This document shows, in pieces, positions 16,290 through 25,144 of a stretch of 64,000 nt of DNA. The DNA comes from JBBARC01 sp040400005 (GTDB taxonomy: Bacteria > Pseudomonadota > Alphaproteobacteria > Acetobacterales > Acetobacteraceae). The DNA lies in NCBI GenBank assembly GCA_040400005.1, contig JBBARC010000011.1, positions 1-64,000 on the forward strand, in the 5' to 3' direction. A program made the position numbers and the translations under genes. The notes beneath the pieces are model-generated. The model did not search any database. It had not been told where the DNA came from and was given only the letters and a program-made list of their open reading frames with translations. Within the stretch, counting starts at the first letter, position 1. The number at the start of each line of letters is the position of its first letter.

Positions 16290-16964
16290 ATGTTCGATGG
16301 GCTAGAACCACCCAACGCCAGCCAAAACGGCCCAACCCTTAACGCTAAACACCTGGCCGCCTGGGCCGCCCTGACCACCGTGCTGATCCTGGCTAGCATC
16401 CAATGGGGCGATCGCCCGTTTGCCGATTTTAGCCACGATTTTTTGGCTCGCCCCGCCGCCGCCCTATGGCTGGTTAAAATCGGCGGTGCCCCGGTGCTGA
16501 TCGCCGCCGGCCTGCTGGCAACCGTCGCCGCCTTCGCCAGTGGTGCCAAATACCGCCCCGTCGGCCGCGCCTTCGCCACCGCCCTGCTGGCGGCCGTGCT
16601 CGCCATGCTCGCCGTCATCGCGCTCAAACAAGGATTTGGCCGGCTGTGGCCAGAAACCTGGGTCAACAACAACCCATCCTGGATCGCCAACCACGCTTTT
16701 GGCTTCTACTGGTTCCACGGCGGGGTTGCTTACGAATCGTTCCCCTCCGGCCACACCGCCCGCACCCTGGCCCCCTGCGCCGCCCTATGGTGGCGAATGC
16801 CCCGCCTGCGCCCGCTTTGGGCCGCCCTGCCCACCCTGGTGGTGCTCGGCCTGCTCGGATCAAATTTCCATTTCGTCAGCGATTGCCTCGCCGGCGCCGC
16901 CGTCGGCCTCACCGCAGCCCTTGTCGCTCTGCGCTTGGCACCACGGCTGCGGATTGGGCGATAA
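16290..16964 (+). CDS. PAP2-family membrane phosphatase
   Basis: 224 residues with five or six membrane segments. The three phosphatase signature blocks are in order: KQGFGRLWPE (C1, K-x6-RP-like), ESFPSGHTA (C2, PSGH) and SNFHFVSDCLAG (C3, related to SRxxxxxHxxxD). The active site faces the periplasm; family members dephosphorylate lipid phosphates such as undecaprenyl pyrophosphate, phosphatidate or lipid A. The substrate cannot be chosen from sequence; recycling of the lipid carrier used by nearby glycosyltransferases is possible. The last codons (LRIGR) run into a degenerate copy of the palindromic repeat, so the C-terminus may be repeat-derived. Confidence 0.82.
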   Translation: MFDGLEPPNASQNGPTLNAKHLAAWAALTTVLILASIQWGDRPFADFSHDFLARPAAALWLVKIGGAPVLIAAGLLATVAAFASGAKYRPVGRAFATALLAAVLAMLAVIALKQGFGRLWPETWVNNNPSWIANHAFGFYWFHGGVAYESFPSGHTARTLAPCAALWWRMPRLRPLWAALPTLVVLGLLGSNFHFVSDCLAGAAVGLTAALVALRLAPRLRIGR

Positions 16965-17118
16965 GATCAAGAATTTTCTTTTTCTGAAGAAAAAGAAACA
17001 AAAAGACTTTTATTACGCTGGGCCTGGAGCGATCAAGCCACCGCATTCTCCGAACCCACATAGTAAAAGTCTTTTGCTTCTTTTCTTCAGAAAAGAAGGT
17101 TCTTTGTTTTACCTTGCC
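16955..17118. repeat. Palindromic intergenic element, copy B (degenerate ends)
   Basis: The arms CTTTTTCTGAAGAAAAAGAA and CTTTTGCTTCTTTTCTTCAG surround the core GCTGGGCCTGGAGCGATCAAGCC...GCATTCTCCGAACCC. The terminal inverted repeats are decayed compared with copies A, D and F. It sits between the convergent PAP2 and DUF1329 genes, where its stem and T runs could serve as a two-way terminator. Confidence 0.8.
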
Positions 17119-17123
17119 TTCCC

Positions 17124-18494
17124 TTACCGCATCCCCTCACGCCGCAACACATCAGGTGCAAAATCGGCTTCGGTTAGTTTGTGGCGGTCGAAGCTGGGTT
17201 GTTCCACTTCCTGACCGTGCAAACCGCCCACAATATAGCGCCGGGCGATGAGATCGACGTATTCGGCACCATCGGCGCCGAGCACTGGCACATCATAATC
17301 CAGTACTGGAAATGTGGTTGCCGTGCGCCATAGGATACCGCGCCGGTCCCACCTGTCGCTGATCACAATTTGCCAGCTATCTTCATCAAGATACACCACC
17401 CGCTTGGCGTAGATATGGGTCATGCCGGGCAGCAGATTGGCCTCCACCACCCAAACCCGGTGCAATTCCCAGCGCAAAGCATCCGGGTTGATAAAATCTT
17501 TACCAATAATCTCGGCATAGCTGCGCTTGGGGTTTTGCAATTCGTAGCAATTGTATGGGATATAGATCTCCCGCCTGCCCAGCAGTTTCCAACTATAGCG
17601 GTCCAGCGATCCATTGAACAAATCGTAATCGTCCACCGTTTGCAGCCCGTCGGTTTCCGGGATCGGCGTGTCGTAACTTACTTTTGGTGTGCGCCGCACC
17701 CGCCGTTCGCCGGGGCTATAAATCCAGCTTTGCCGTGGTGTGGTGAAGGGATCCAGGTAATCCTTATTGATGTTCATGGTGCCGGCAATCCGCGGCGGCG
17801 CCAACACTTCGACAAAAAACAGATTATTCAGCCCCTCCGGGTTAGGCCCCGGCATATTATAGGGAAACATGATTTTCTCAGATGTCCGCGCCAGCGTGTA
17901 ATTACCGTTGGTGCCAACAATGGCATGTTCTTCCACCCGTTCCACCTGGCGGCCGCGCCAGCGCAGCAAATGGTTCCACATCGCTTGCTGGCCATTTTCT
18001 GGCACCGGAAAGGGGATAGATAATTCGGCCCCCGCCACCCCCAACCCGCCATTGATCAAATGCGCCCGGTGGGCATTGGCGATCGCCGCATCCAGTATTT
18101 CTGGCGGGGCGGCAAAATTGCGGTGGCTTGGGTAGACATCGATGCGGTAACCGGCAACCGACCGCAAGCGCGCAGCCGTACCGGCGGAAAGTTTGTCTTC
18201 ATACTTGGCAACGGTGGCGGCAGTAATGCTGAACAGTTTTTGTTCGCCGGCGTAAGGGTTGGCCAGCGGTTGCGCCCGCGATGTGCCGGGCGGGCGGCGG
18301 GTGATGCCGCCATCCCAGGCCGGTATGGTGCCATCGGCGTTCCCGGCGGCGATGGCGCCAAATGGGGTGAGCGATTTACCCAGATCATCGGCGCCCGCCG
18401 CCTGTGCAGGGCGGCTTATTGCCCCGCCGCAGGCCAAAACCGCCACCGCCGCCACTACGGCCTTGTGCCACGCTACCATCAGAATCCCCCACAT
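17124..18494 (-). CDS. DUF1329 exported protein
   Basis: About 456 residues with a signal peptide (VVAAVAVLACGGAISRPAQA, ending near residue 32). The mature protein begins LGKSLTPFGAIAAGNADGTIPAWDGGI, the standard opening of DUF1329. It also has the family blocks YSPGERRVRRTPKVSYDTP and NCYELQNPK, and the region ILWRTATTFPVLDYDVP near the end. DUF1329 proteins are predicted outer-membrane or periplasmic, LolB-like beta structures, commonly found with RND transporters and alkane or sterol genes in proteobacteria; their exact role is not settled. Here the gene stands alone. The start is either ATG 18494 or ATG 18479. Confidence 0.88.
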   Translation of the reverse strand: MWGILMVAWHKAVVAAVAVLACGGAISRPAQAAGADDLGKSLTPFGAIAAGNADGTIPAWDGGITRRPPGTSRAQPLANPYAGEQKLFSITAATVAKYEDKLSAGTAARLRSVAGYRIDVYPSHRNFAAPPEILDAAIANAHRAHLINGGLGVAGAELSIPFPVPENGQQAMWNHLLRWRGRQVERVEEHAIVGTNGNYTLARTSEKIMFPYNMPGPNPEGLNNLFFVEVLAPPRIAGTMNINKDYLDPFTTPRQSWIYSPGERRVRRTPKVSYDTPIPETDGLQTVDDYDLFNGSLDRYSWKLLGRREIYIPYNCYELQNPKRSYAEIIGKDFINPDALRWELHRVWVVEANLLPGMTHIYAKRVVYLDEDSWQIVISDRWDRRGILWRTATTFPVLDYDVPVLGADGAEYVDLIARRYIVGGLHGQEVEQPSFDRHKLTEADFAPDVLRREGMR

Positions 18495-18627
18495 GCCGGC
18501 GGGTTTTGACCCTTGCCGTGCCAATTTCCCCTACCTTACGCAGAAGCTTGCCGTGGCGGAAACAATTTTGCAGTTTCGGAGTGGGTTAGGTTGGAATGTC
18601 CGGTTTTGGCAGGGTGTGGCTGTTTTT

Positions 18628-18834
18628 GTAGGGTGGGCTTCAGCCCACCGATGACATTCACCGAGCGTGCGTTTGGCTGGTGAAATCTTCGGCACTAAAG
18701 CCGACCCGCGTTGACCCGGCGCGCATAGCAAGCCGCATTGCCGATGGAACGGACATCGTCACGGCGGCTTGGTGTAACTTGGCTGAGGCCGGCGAACGAC
18801 CTTAACCGGCGCCGGTGGGCTAAAGCGCACCTAC
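18628..18834. repeat. BIME-like pair of REP palindromes (GTAGGGTGGGCTT... / ...GGGCTAAAGCGCACCTAC)
   Basis: Left end GTAGGGTGGGCTTCAGCCCA, a palindromic REP; right end GGTGGGCTAAAGCGCACCTA, an inverted relative. They are about 170 bases apart. The ends resemble, but are not the same as, those of the elements at 4988 and 42590. The whole 18495-19002 gap holds no gene I can support other than this structure. Confidence 0.65.
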
Positions 18835-19002
18835 TTACGCGCCGTGGCGAAATCAGTTTTGCCACGATTGCCATTTGACAAGCCCCCGGCCCCATGTCAT
18901 GCGGCGCGCCCTAATTGAACCCCATTTTCCACCGCCCCATTTTTCGCAACCGGCAAGCCATGTTTTCGCAAACAGGCATCAGCCCCATCGCAAGGGTCCA
19001 CC

Positions 19003-19329
19003 ATGTCCCGGCCGCAACTCGGTACTAAGCGCACCTGCGTCGCCTGCAGCGCGAAATTCTACGATCTCAGCAAAACCCCCGCTATTTGCCCCAAATGCGG
19101 CGTTACACAACCCGCCGAACAGCCCCGCTTGCGGGTGCGCGCCCCGGTGCCCGAACCGAAGGTGAAGGCGGTGGCAGTTGCCGATGATGTCGATGCGGAT
19201 GTCGAGGTGGAAGCCGAGGATGACGCCGAAGACGGCGTGCTGGAGGATACGTCTGACCTCGACGACGACACCGATCCGCTAGGTGCCGATATCGAAGTCG
19301 GCGCCGATACCGACGACAGCGAGCGCTGA
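19003..19329 (+). CDS. TIGR02300 family protein (FYDL motif, acidic tail)
   Basis: 108 residues. The N-terminus has two Cys pairs, CVAC and CPKC, flanking the invariant FYDLSKTPAICPKCG motif, so a zinc ribbon is likely. The C-terminal half is almost entirely acidic (runs of Asp and Glu). This exactly fits the alphaproteobacterial TIGR02300 family, of unknown function and often encoded near rpsA/cmk/aroA. Here those genes are absent; the neighbour is the IalB-like gene. It starts at ATG 19003. Confidence 0.9.
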   Translation: MSRPQLGTKRTCVACSAKFYDLSKTPAICPKCGVTQPAEQPRLRVRAPVPEPKVKAVAVADDVDADVEVEAEDDAEDGVLEDTSDLDDDTDPLGADIEVGADTDDSER

Positions 19330-19410
19330 TCAGAAAAAAGCCCGGTTATAAGCCGCCACGCCCGCCATGCGCATAGGCGCTTGGCGGGCGGGCATGCTAG
19401 GCTTGCTGCC

Positions 19411-20010
19411 ATGCGTTTGACCCTGAAAAACCCGCCCGCCAGCCAGGTTTTGGCCCGGCTTGCTGTGCCCGTGCTGGCCTTCCTCGCCGCCAGCCACGGT
19501 GCCCCGGCCAGCACAAAACCAAAATCCAACGCCAAAGCCGCCCCGGCGAGCCACCACGCCGCCCATACCACCGCCCACGCTATCGCAAACTTTGGCGCTT
19601 GGCGGGTGGCCATTCATGGCGATGGCGCCGCCCGCGTGTGCTACGCCTATACCCGCGCGAACCCAGCCGCCGCGCTGCCCGGCCGTGGCGAAGTGGCGCT
19701 AACCGTGACTGAACGGCCAAATTTGCGCGATACCATCGCCATCAGCACCGGCGTCGTCCTCGCCGTTAAAGCCGACGTCACCTTAAACATCGGCACCAAA
19801 TCGGCCGCTTTTTACCCCTCCGGCCGTTCGGTTTTTGCCCGCGATGCGGCCGTAACCTTGCCCCTGCTGCTCGCTGGCGCCGATGCCACCCTGACTTTGC
19901 CTAAGCCCGCCAAGGGCGGCGACCTCACCGATCATTTTTCGCTCGCCGGCATTGCGCAAGCCCTGGCCGCCGCGCGCACCGCCTGCCCGGCGGCCGCCGC
20001 CACCAAATGA
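19411..20010 (+). CDS. Invasion-associated locus B (IalB)-like exported protein
   Basis: About 199 residues. A signal peptide of roughly 30 residues (VLARLAVPVLAFLAASHGAP) precedes a Lys/Ala/His-rich linker and an IalB-type domain: FGAWRVAIHGDGAARVCYAYT, LTVTERPNLRDTIAISTG, then DHFSLAGIAQALAAARTAC at the end. The two conserved Cys are at the start and end of the domain. IalB-like proteins are periplasmic or outer-membrane associated in alphaproteobacteria; the name comes from Bartonella and does not imply invasion here. Overlaps rlmN by ATGA, so the two are co-translated. Confidence 0.75.
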   Translation: MRLTLKNPPASQVLARLAVPVLAFLAASHGAPASTKPKSNAKAAPASHHAAHTTAHAIANFGAWRVAIHGDGAARVCYAYTRANPAAALPGRGEVALTVTERPNLRDTIAISTGVVLAVKADVTLNIGTKSAAFYPSGRSVFARDAAVTLPLLLAGADATLTLPKPAKGGDLTDHFSLAGIAQALAAARTACPAAAATK

Positions 20011-21203
20011 CCAACACCCCAACCCTCGCCAGCGCCGACCTCACCGAGGCCGAGCGCACCCGCATCCTGGCCAAATCGGCCCTGTTCAACCCGCCGCCCC
20101 ATGTACTGCCCGATGGCCGGCGCGATCTGGTTGGCCTGCCGCGCGAGGCGCTGATCGCCGAACTCGCTCAAATCGGCGAAAAACCCTTTCGCGCCAAACA
20201 AATCTGGCACTGGATCTATCACCAGGGCACCACCGATTTTGCCGCCATGACCAGCATCGCCAAACCGTTGCAGGCCAAACTTGCCGAAAGTTTTGTCATC
20301 GGCCGGCCCACCGCCAGCATTGTGCAAACGGCGGAAGACCAAACCCGTAAATTTCTATTCCGTTTCCGCGATGGCCAGGAAGCCGAAACTGTCTACATCC
20401 CCGATCGCGCGCTCGATCGTGGTGCTGTGTGCTTATCCAGCCAGGTGGGCTGCACGCTGAGTTGCAAATTCTGCCACACCGGCACGCAAACCCTGGTGCG
20501 CAATCTCGGCGCCGCCGAAATCGTCGGCCAGTTTATGGCGGCGCGTGATTCTTATGGCGAATGGCCTAGTCCCGCCGGCGAAACCCCGCGGCTGCTGTCC
20601 ACCATTGTGCTGATGGGCATGGGCGAGCCGCTGTATAATTACGAAAACGTAGCCCTGGCCATGCGCATCATCATGGATAACGAAGGCATTGCCCTGTCGC
20701 GCCGGCGCATAACGTTAAGCACCTCGGGCGTGGTGCCGATGATGGACCGGGCCGGCGCCGAATTAGGGGTAAATTTGGCGGTGTCCCTGCACGCCGTGCG
20801 CGATGATCTGCGCGATGAGCTGGTGCCGCTGAACCGCAAATACCCGATCGCCGAGCTGCTCGCCGCCTGCCGGCGTTACCCTGGGGCGTCTAACGCCCGC
20901 CGCATAACCTTCGAATACGTTATGCTGCGCGGCGTGAACGATAGTGAAGCGGACGCGCGCGAGCTGGTGCGTTTAATTGCCGGCATTCCAGCCAAGGTAA
21001 ATTTAATCCCGTTCAATCCCTGGCCAGGCAGCGCCTACTTGCCGAGTAGCGGCAACGCGCTGCACCGCTTTGCCAAAATTGTGATGGATGGCGGGTTTTC
21101 CGCCCCCATCCGCACCCCGCGCGGCCAGGATATTCTGGCTGCCTGCGGGCAGCTGAAAACCGAAAGCCGCCGTATCGGTGGCCGGGCCACGCCGTCTGTC
21201 TAA
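20007..21203 (+). CDS. rlmN: Dual-specificity rRNA/tRNA adenine-C2 methyltransferase RlmN
   Basis: Radical-SAM enzyme that methylates C2 of A2503 in 23S rRNA and A37 in certain tRNAs. 398 residues. The 4Fe-4S ligands are C149, C153 and C156 in GCTLSCKFCHTGTQ. Other signatures are EIVGQ, VLMGMGEPLYNYENV, RRITLSTSGVVP and the C-terminal catalytic Cys in DILAACGQLK. An N-terminal helical RNA-binding domain (FRAKQIWHWIYHQG) is normal. Coupled to the IalB-like gene by ATGA. Confidence 0.95.
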   Translation: MTNTPTLASADLTEAERTRILAKSALFNPPPHVLPDGRRDLVGLPREALIAELAQIGEKPFRAKQIWHWIYHQGTTDFAAMTSIAKPLQAKLAESFVIGRPTASIVQTAEDQTRKFLFRFRDGQEAETVYIPDRALDRGAVCLSSQVGCTLSCKFCHTGTQTLVRNLGAAEIVGQFMAARDSYGEWPSPAGETPRLLSTIVLMGMGEPLYNYENVALAMRIIMDNEGIALSRRRITLSTSGVVPMMDRAGAELGVNLAVSLHAVRDDLRDELVPLNRKYPIAELLAACRRYPGASNARRITFEYVMLRGVNDSEADARELVRLIAGIPAKVNLIPFNPWPGSAYLPSSGNALHRFAKIVMDGGFSAPIRTPRGQDILAACGQLKTESRRIGGRATPSV

Positions 21204-21275
21204 CAACCGGCGCCATTAACCACCAGGTTACCTACGCCGCGCTAAACCGGTCCACCCTCGCGCCGGAGCGCCCCG

Positions 21276-23015
21276 ATGACCGCACCAACGAATGTCCCAT
21301 CGGCCGCAGGCGCCATCAGCGGTAAACCGCGGGCCAGCTTGCGCATCGGCGGCAAACTCGCGGCCGGCTTTGCCATCCTCACCCTGCTGATGCTCGGCCT
21401 CGGCGGCATGTCGCTGCACGGCATGGCCGGCATCGACAGTAAGGTCGCCAACTTAGAGGAAAATACCCTGCCCAGCCTGCGCTGGGTTAACCTTATCGCC
21501 CAAACCTTGGAACGCTACCAGTCCCTGCAATACCGCCTACTGGTGAATGCCATCGATGGCACCGACCTGACCGAATCGCAAACCCGCCTGAATGACGCCG
21601 ATACCCAGCTGCAAGCCGCCCGCGCCGGGTTCGATCCCCTGATCGACCCCGGAGAAGAACAGGAAATCGTCACCCGCTTTGATGCCGCCCTGGCCGATTA
21701 CCGCCAAACGGTGAGCACCGAATTGCAGCGCCTGGTGCGAAAACACGATACGGCTACGGCCTCACGCCTGATGAGCGGCCCTGGTGTTACCCAGATCACC
21801 ACCCTGCGCGATCTGATCACCACCGATCTCGCCTACGAAAACCGCCACGGCGATGGCGCCGCAGCGGACAGCCGCGCAGCCTACAAGACCACGCGCAACC
21901 TGACCGCCGGTGCCGTGGCAACCGCCGCCATCCTCTCCGCCCTGATCGCCACTTTTCTGATCCGCGATATCGTCGGCCCGCTGGTGCGCCTGCGCACCGC
22001 CATGGGCCAGATCGCCGCTGGCGACCTGACTGCGGCCATCCCCGGCGCCAACCGGCGCGACGAAATCGGCGCCATGGCCAATGCCGTTGGCATCTTCAAA
22101 CAGGGTTTAGCCGAAAACGTCAGCCGCGCCGCCGATGAGGCCGCAGCCCTTACCCGGCGCGCCGAGCGCACAGCGCGCATCGATAGCCTCGTCGCGGGCT
22201 TTCAAACCTTGGCAAGCGATAGTGCAACTTCTCTGGGTGGGTCGGTCGGCCAACTGCAATCCACCGCGCGCGCCATGGCGGGCACGGCCGATACCACCAC
22301 CGATCGTGCAACGCTTGCCGCCAGTGCGGCCACCGAAGCCGATGCCGGCATACAAAGTGTTGCCGCCAGCGCGGAAGAACTGGCAGCCTCGGTTAACGAA
22401 ATCAGCCGTCAGGTCGCGCAATCGGCCCAGGTTACCAGCGATGCCGTGCAGCAAGCCCAGCGCACTGGCGATATCGTGCGAACGCTGGCCGATGCCGCCG
22501 GCCGCATTGGCCAAGTGGTTGATCTGATCAAAGGCATCGCCGGGCAAACCAATCTGCTGGCGCTGAACGCCACCATCGAAGCCGCCCGCGCTGGTGATGC
22601 CGGCCGCGGCTTTGCCGTGGTCGCCAGTGAAGTGAAGGCCCTGGCCAGCCAAACCGCCCAGGCCACCGGCGATATCAGCCAGCACGTCGGCCAGATCCAA
22701 ACCGCAACCGCCCAGGCGGTGGAGGCGATCAACGCCATTACCGATCGCGTCGCGTCGATCAGTGCCATCGCCACCACTATTGCCGCCGCGGTGGAACAGC
22801 AAGGCGTTGCCACCGCCGAAATCGCCCGCAACGTGCAGCAAACCGCAGCCGGTGCCGCAGCGGTCACCGCCAACATGCACGTGGTCAGCGCCGGTGCCGC
22901 CGATACCACCAGTGCGGCAGCCCAAGTGCTTACCGCCGCAACCGCGCTGGGCGCGCAATCCAGCAGTTTTAACCAGCATATCGACATTTTTCTCTCCGCC
23001 GTTCGCGCCGCCTAA
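21276..23015 (+). CDS. Methyl-accepting chemotaxis protein
   Basis: 579 residues. Membrane helix 1 is at about 25-48 and a four-helix-bundle periplasmic sensor is at about 49-205. Membrane helix 2 is at about 209-229, followed by a HAMP domain (RDIVGPLVRLRTAMGQIAAGDL) at about 230-280 and a signalling domain with the conserved hairpin GIAGQTNLLALNATIEAARA. The chemoreceptor passes ligand signals to CheA/CheW. No chemotaxis or flagellar genes are in the window, so its partners are elsewhere. No CheB/CheR tethering pentapeptide is visible at the C-terminus. Ligand unknown. Confidence 0.93.
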   Translation: MTAPTNVPSAAGAISGKPRASLRIGGKLAAGFAILTLLMLGLGGMSLHGMAGIDSKVANLEENTLPSLRWVNLIAQTLERYQSLQYRLLVNAIDGTDLTESQTRLNDADTQLQAARAGFDPLIDPGEEQEIVTRFDAALADYRQTVSTELQRLVRKHDTATASRLMSGPGVTQITTLRDLITTDLAYENRHGDGAAADSRAAYKTTRNLTAGAVATAAILSALIATFLIRDIVGPLVRLRTAMGQIAAGDLTAAIPGANRRDEIGAMANAVGIFKQGLAENVSRAADEAAALTRRAERTARIDSLVAGFQTLASDSATSLGGSVGQLQSTARAMAGTADTTTDRATLAASAATEADAGIQSVAASAEELAASVNEISRQVAQSAQVTSDAVQQAQRTGDIVRTLADAAGRIGQVVDLIKGIAGQTNLLALNATIEAARAGDAGRGFAVVASEVKALASQTAQATGDISQHVGQIQTATAQAVEAINAITDRVASISAIATTIAAAVEQQGVATAEIARNVQQTAAGAAAVTANMHVVSAGAADTTSAAAQVLTAATALGAQSSSFNQHIDIFLSAVRAA

Positions 23016-23114
23016 AACCCCGCGCGCAAACCGGGGCACACACACCACGCACCGCACCGCCCGCTTTGATCTGCCCCCTTGCCGGCAGCCCGCTAGCATC
23101 GCATCTATCTCGGC

Positions 23115-23750
23115 ATGACCGAACCCTTGCTCGATTACGCCGCCCTTACCGCAGCCCCGGTGGCAACCGCCCCCTACACCCACATCATGCTGCGCAATTT
23201 CATCGCGCCCGTTACCCTGGCCCGCATTCGCGCCGATGTGCCCAATGTGTCGCGCGGCGGCTCCTTCCCGCCCGAAGCTTTGGCCCTAGGCCCCACCGCC
23301 CGCGCCATGATGGGCGAAATGCAGGGCGAGCGTCTTAAAACGCTGATCGCCGGAAAACTGAACCTCGACCTCACCGATGCCCCGACCATGCTAACCATGC
23401 GCGTGCACTGCCGCGAAAAAGACGGCCAAATCCACACCGATAGCGATGCCAAACGGGTCACCATCCTGCTCTACCTCAATCAGGAAAACGACGGCTTCAC
23501 CGGCCGCGAAGGCAGTTTGCGCCTGCTGCGCAGTGCCACCGATCTCGAAGATTACGCGATCGAAGTGCCGCCCACCGATGCAACCCTTCTGGTCTTCCCC
23601 AACGGCCCCACCACCTGGCACGGCCACCACAGTTTTACCGGCAAACGCCTCTCGGTGCAGCTCAATTACATGACCAGCGACGGCAAAGCCCGCGGCGAAC
23701 TGCGCCGCCACAAGCTCTCCGCATTATGGAAACGCGCTACCGGCGTTTGA
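23115..23750 (+). CDS. 2-oxoglutarate/Fe(II)-dependent dioxygenase (prolyl 4-hydroxylase-like)
   Basis: 211 residues with the double-stranded beta-helix iron site: HTDSD gives His107 and Asp109, and WHGHHSFTGKRLSVQLNY gives the distal His near 169-172 and Arg178 for 2-oxoglutarate. The segment RVTILLYLNQENDGFTG is the usual strand between them. The enzyme hydroxylates an unknown protein or small-molecule substrate. It may follow the chemoreceptor on the same transcript (99-base gap). A truncated copy of the palindromic repeat follows the stop. Confidence 0.85.
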   Translation: MTEPLLDYAALTAAPVATAPYTHIMLRNFIAPVTLARIRADVPNVSRGGSFPPEALALGPTARAMMGEMQGERLKTLIAGKLNLDLTDAPTMLTMRVHCREKDGQIHTDSDAKRVTILLYLNQENDGFTGREGSLRLLRSATDLEDYAIEVPPTDATLLVFPNGPTTWHGHHSFTGKRLSVQLNYMTSDGKARGELRRHKLSALWKRATGV

Positions 23751-23754
23751 CGAT

Positions 23755-23822
23755 CTTTCGTTAAAAAATAAAGAAACCTTTTTTGACTTCCGAAAACAAG
23801 CAAAAGACTTTTATACATTCGC
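23755..23822. repeat. Palindromic intergenic element, copy C (half element)
   Basis: Only one arm is present: CTTTTTTGACTTCCGAAAAC followed by AAGCAAAAGACTTTTATAC. The GC core and second arm are missing. It lies between two convergent genes. Confidence 0.7.
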
Positions 23823-23857
23823 ACCGTGCCGGCTTTCCGCCTGGGGCTTACGCTCGG

Positions 23858-25087
23858 CTACCCAACCCGCCCCGCCATCACATCGCCGATCAATTTTTCA
23901 TACTCGGCCAAATACACCGTCATATCCAAATTCTTCTCCGCCCACGCCCGCGCATTGCGCCGCAATTTGGCCGCCAGCACCCGGTTTTCCAATAACTCCA
24001 ATATGCTATCAGCAATTTTATCAGGCTCGTGAAACGGCGCCAGCAACCCGGTTTTGCGGTGCATCACAAATTCGCGCACTGGTGCGGTATCACTTCCCAC
24101 CAGCGCACAGCCACTCGCCATCGCCTCGCGCAGGCTCCACGAGGTGACAAACGGGTAGGTTAGATACACGTGCGCATCCGACCGCTGCAGTAATTTAACG
24201 TAGGTTTCGTAGGCAACTTTGCCGACAAAATGCACACGGCTCAGATCAATCCGATCACCCATCTCATCTAAAAACCGCTGCCGCCAGGTGCCCACCGCCG
24301 GTTTTGATCCGTAACTGACATTATCGCCACCCACCATCATCACCCGCACATCGCGCCGTGCCGCCAGTAGCCGCGGCAACGCCCGCATCATCACATGAAA
24401 CCCCCGGTAAGGCTCGAGATCACGCGAAACATAGGTCACCAGGGTATCTTCCGGTGCCACCTTATAACCCCCCAAAGTTACCGTGCGGCGCCGAATATCC
24501 GGGTTGGGTTTACACACATCCAAATTCACCCCCTCGCGCAACACCCGAATTTTCGGCCGCGCCCAAACAGGGTAGGTGGACAACTGAAAATCCGTCGGCG
24601 TCTGGCCAAAGCCTGGGTTATTCAACGCAATCAGGTTGATCGCATTCTTGTTTCGAACACGCGGAAAATCCTGCACTGGCATTAAAAACTCGGGATCGAA
24701 ACCAATATCGACGCCGTGGAGATTATAATAAAATTCAAAATACCCCAGCAACGGCACGCCAGGCCAGACATCCTCGATGCTCAGCAATTCACCCCAGCCA
24801 TGATGGCCAATGATGATATCGGGCACAAACCCCAAACTGCGCAGTTTAATCGCGGCCGCCAGCACCGCACTTGCCCGGGCGCAGGCAATATCAAACTCCT
24901 GCGCATCCCGCTGCGAATTGGCGCCGGCGTTACGCTGCAAACCATGCGTCACCTTGCGCACGCCAGGCAGTTGGTGCGCGGTGTTTTCGGTCAGAAACAG
25001 TATTTCATGGGTATTCTGCGCCACCAGATGCCGCAAAATGTGCAGATACTGCGCCGGAAAATTCTGGTGAATGAAAAGAAACTTCAT
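23858..25087 (-). CDS. Family 4 glycosyltransferase
   Basis: 409 residues, GT-B fold. The N-terminal domain starts MKFLFIHQNFPAQYLHILRH and contains IIGHHGWGELLSIEDVWPGVPLLGYFEFYY. The C-terminal donor-binding domain has TYVSRDLEPYRGFHVMMRALP, VMMVGGDNVSYG and the terminal block LVGSDTAPVREFVMHRKTGLLAPF. The HQNFPAQ opening with the FEFYY motif is typical of a GT4 subgroup seen in exopolysaccharide and glycoprotein clusters. It is the last gene of the long minus-strand cluster that starts with the ABC exporter at 35006. ATG 25087 is preferred because homologous N-termini start with the beta strand. Confidence 0.9.
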   Translation of the reverse strand: MKFLFIHQNFPAQYLHILRHLVAQNTHEILFLTENTAHQLPGVRKVTHGLQRNAGANSQRDAQEFDIACARASAVLAAAIKLRSLGFVPDIIIGHHGWGELLSIEDVWPGVPLLGYFEFYYNLHGVDIGFDPEFLMPVQDFPRVRNKNAINLIALNNPGFGQTPTDFQLSTYPVWARPKIRVLREGVNLDVCKPNPDIRRRTVTLGGYKVAPEDTLVTYVSRDLEPYRGFHVMMRALPRLLAARRDVRVMMVGGDNVSYGSKPAVGTWRQRFLDEMGDRIDLSRVHFVGKVAYETYVKLLQRSDAHVYLTYPFVTSWSLREAMASGCALVGSDTAPVREFVMHRKTGLLAPFHEPDKIADSILELLENRVLAAKLRRNARAWAEKNLDMTVYLAEYEKLIGDVMAGRVG

Positions 25088-25144
25088 CGCAGGGGACACC
25101 GCGTGGCAGGGCTGAGCATCATCACCCAGCCCGCCGCCGCATGC

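Noticed and set aside
22107..23183. 358-residue frame on the minus strand opposite the chemoreceptor
   Set aside because: Its composition (Gly/Ala/Asp/His runs) is the mirror of the clear receptor signalling domain; no family motifs and no ribosome site.
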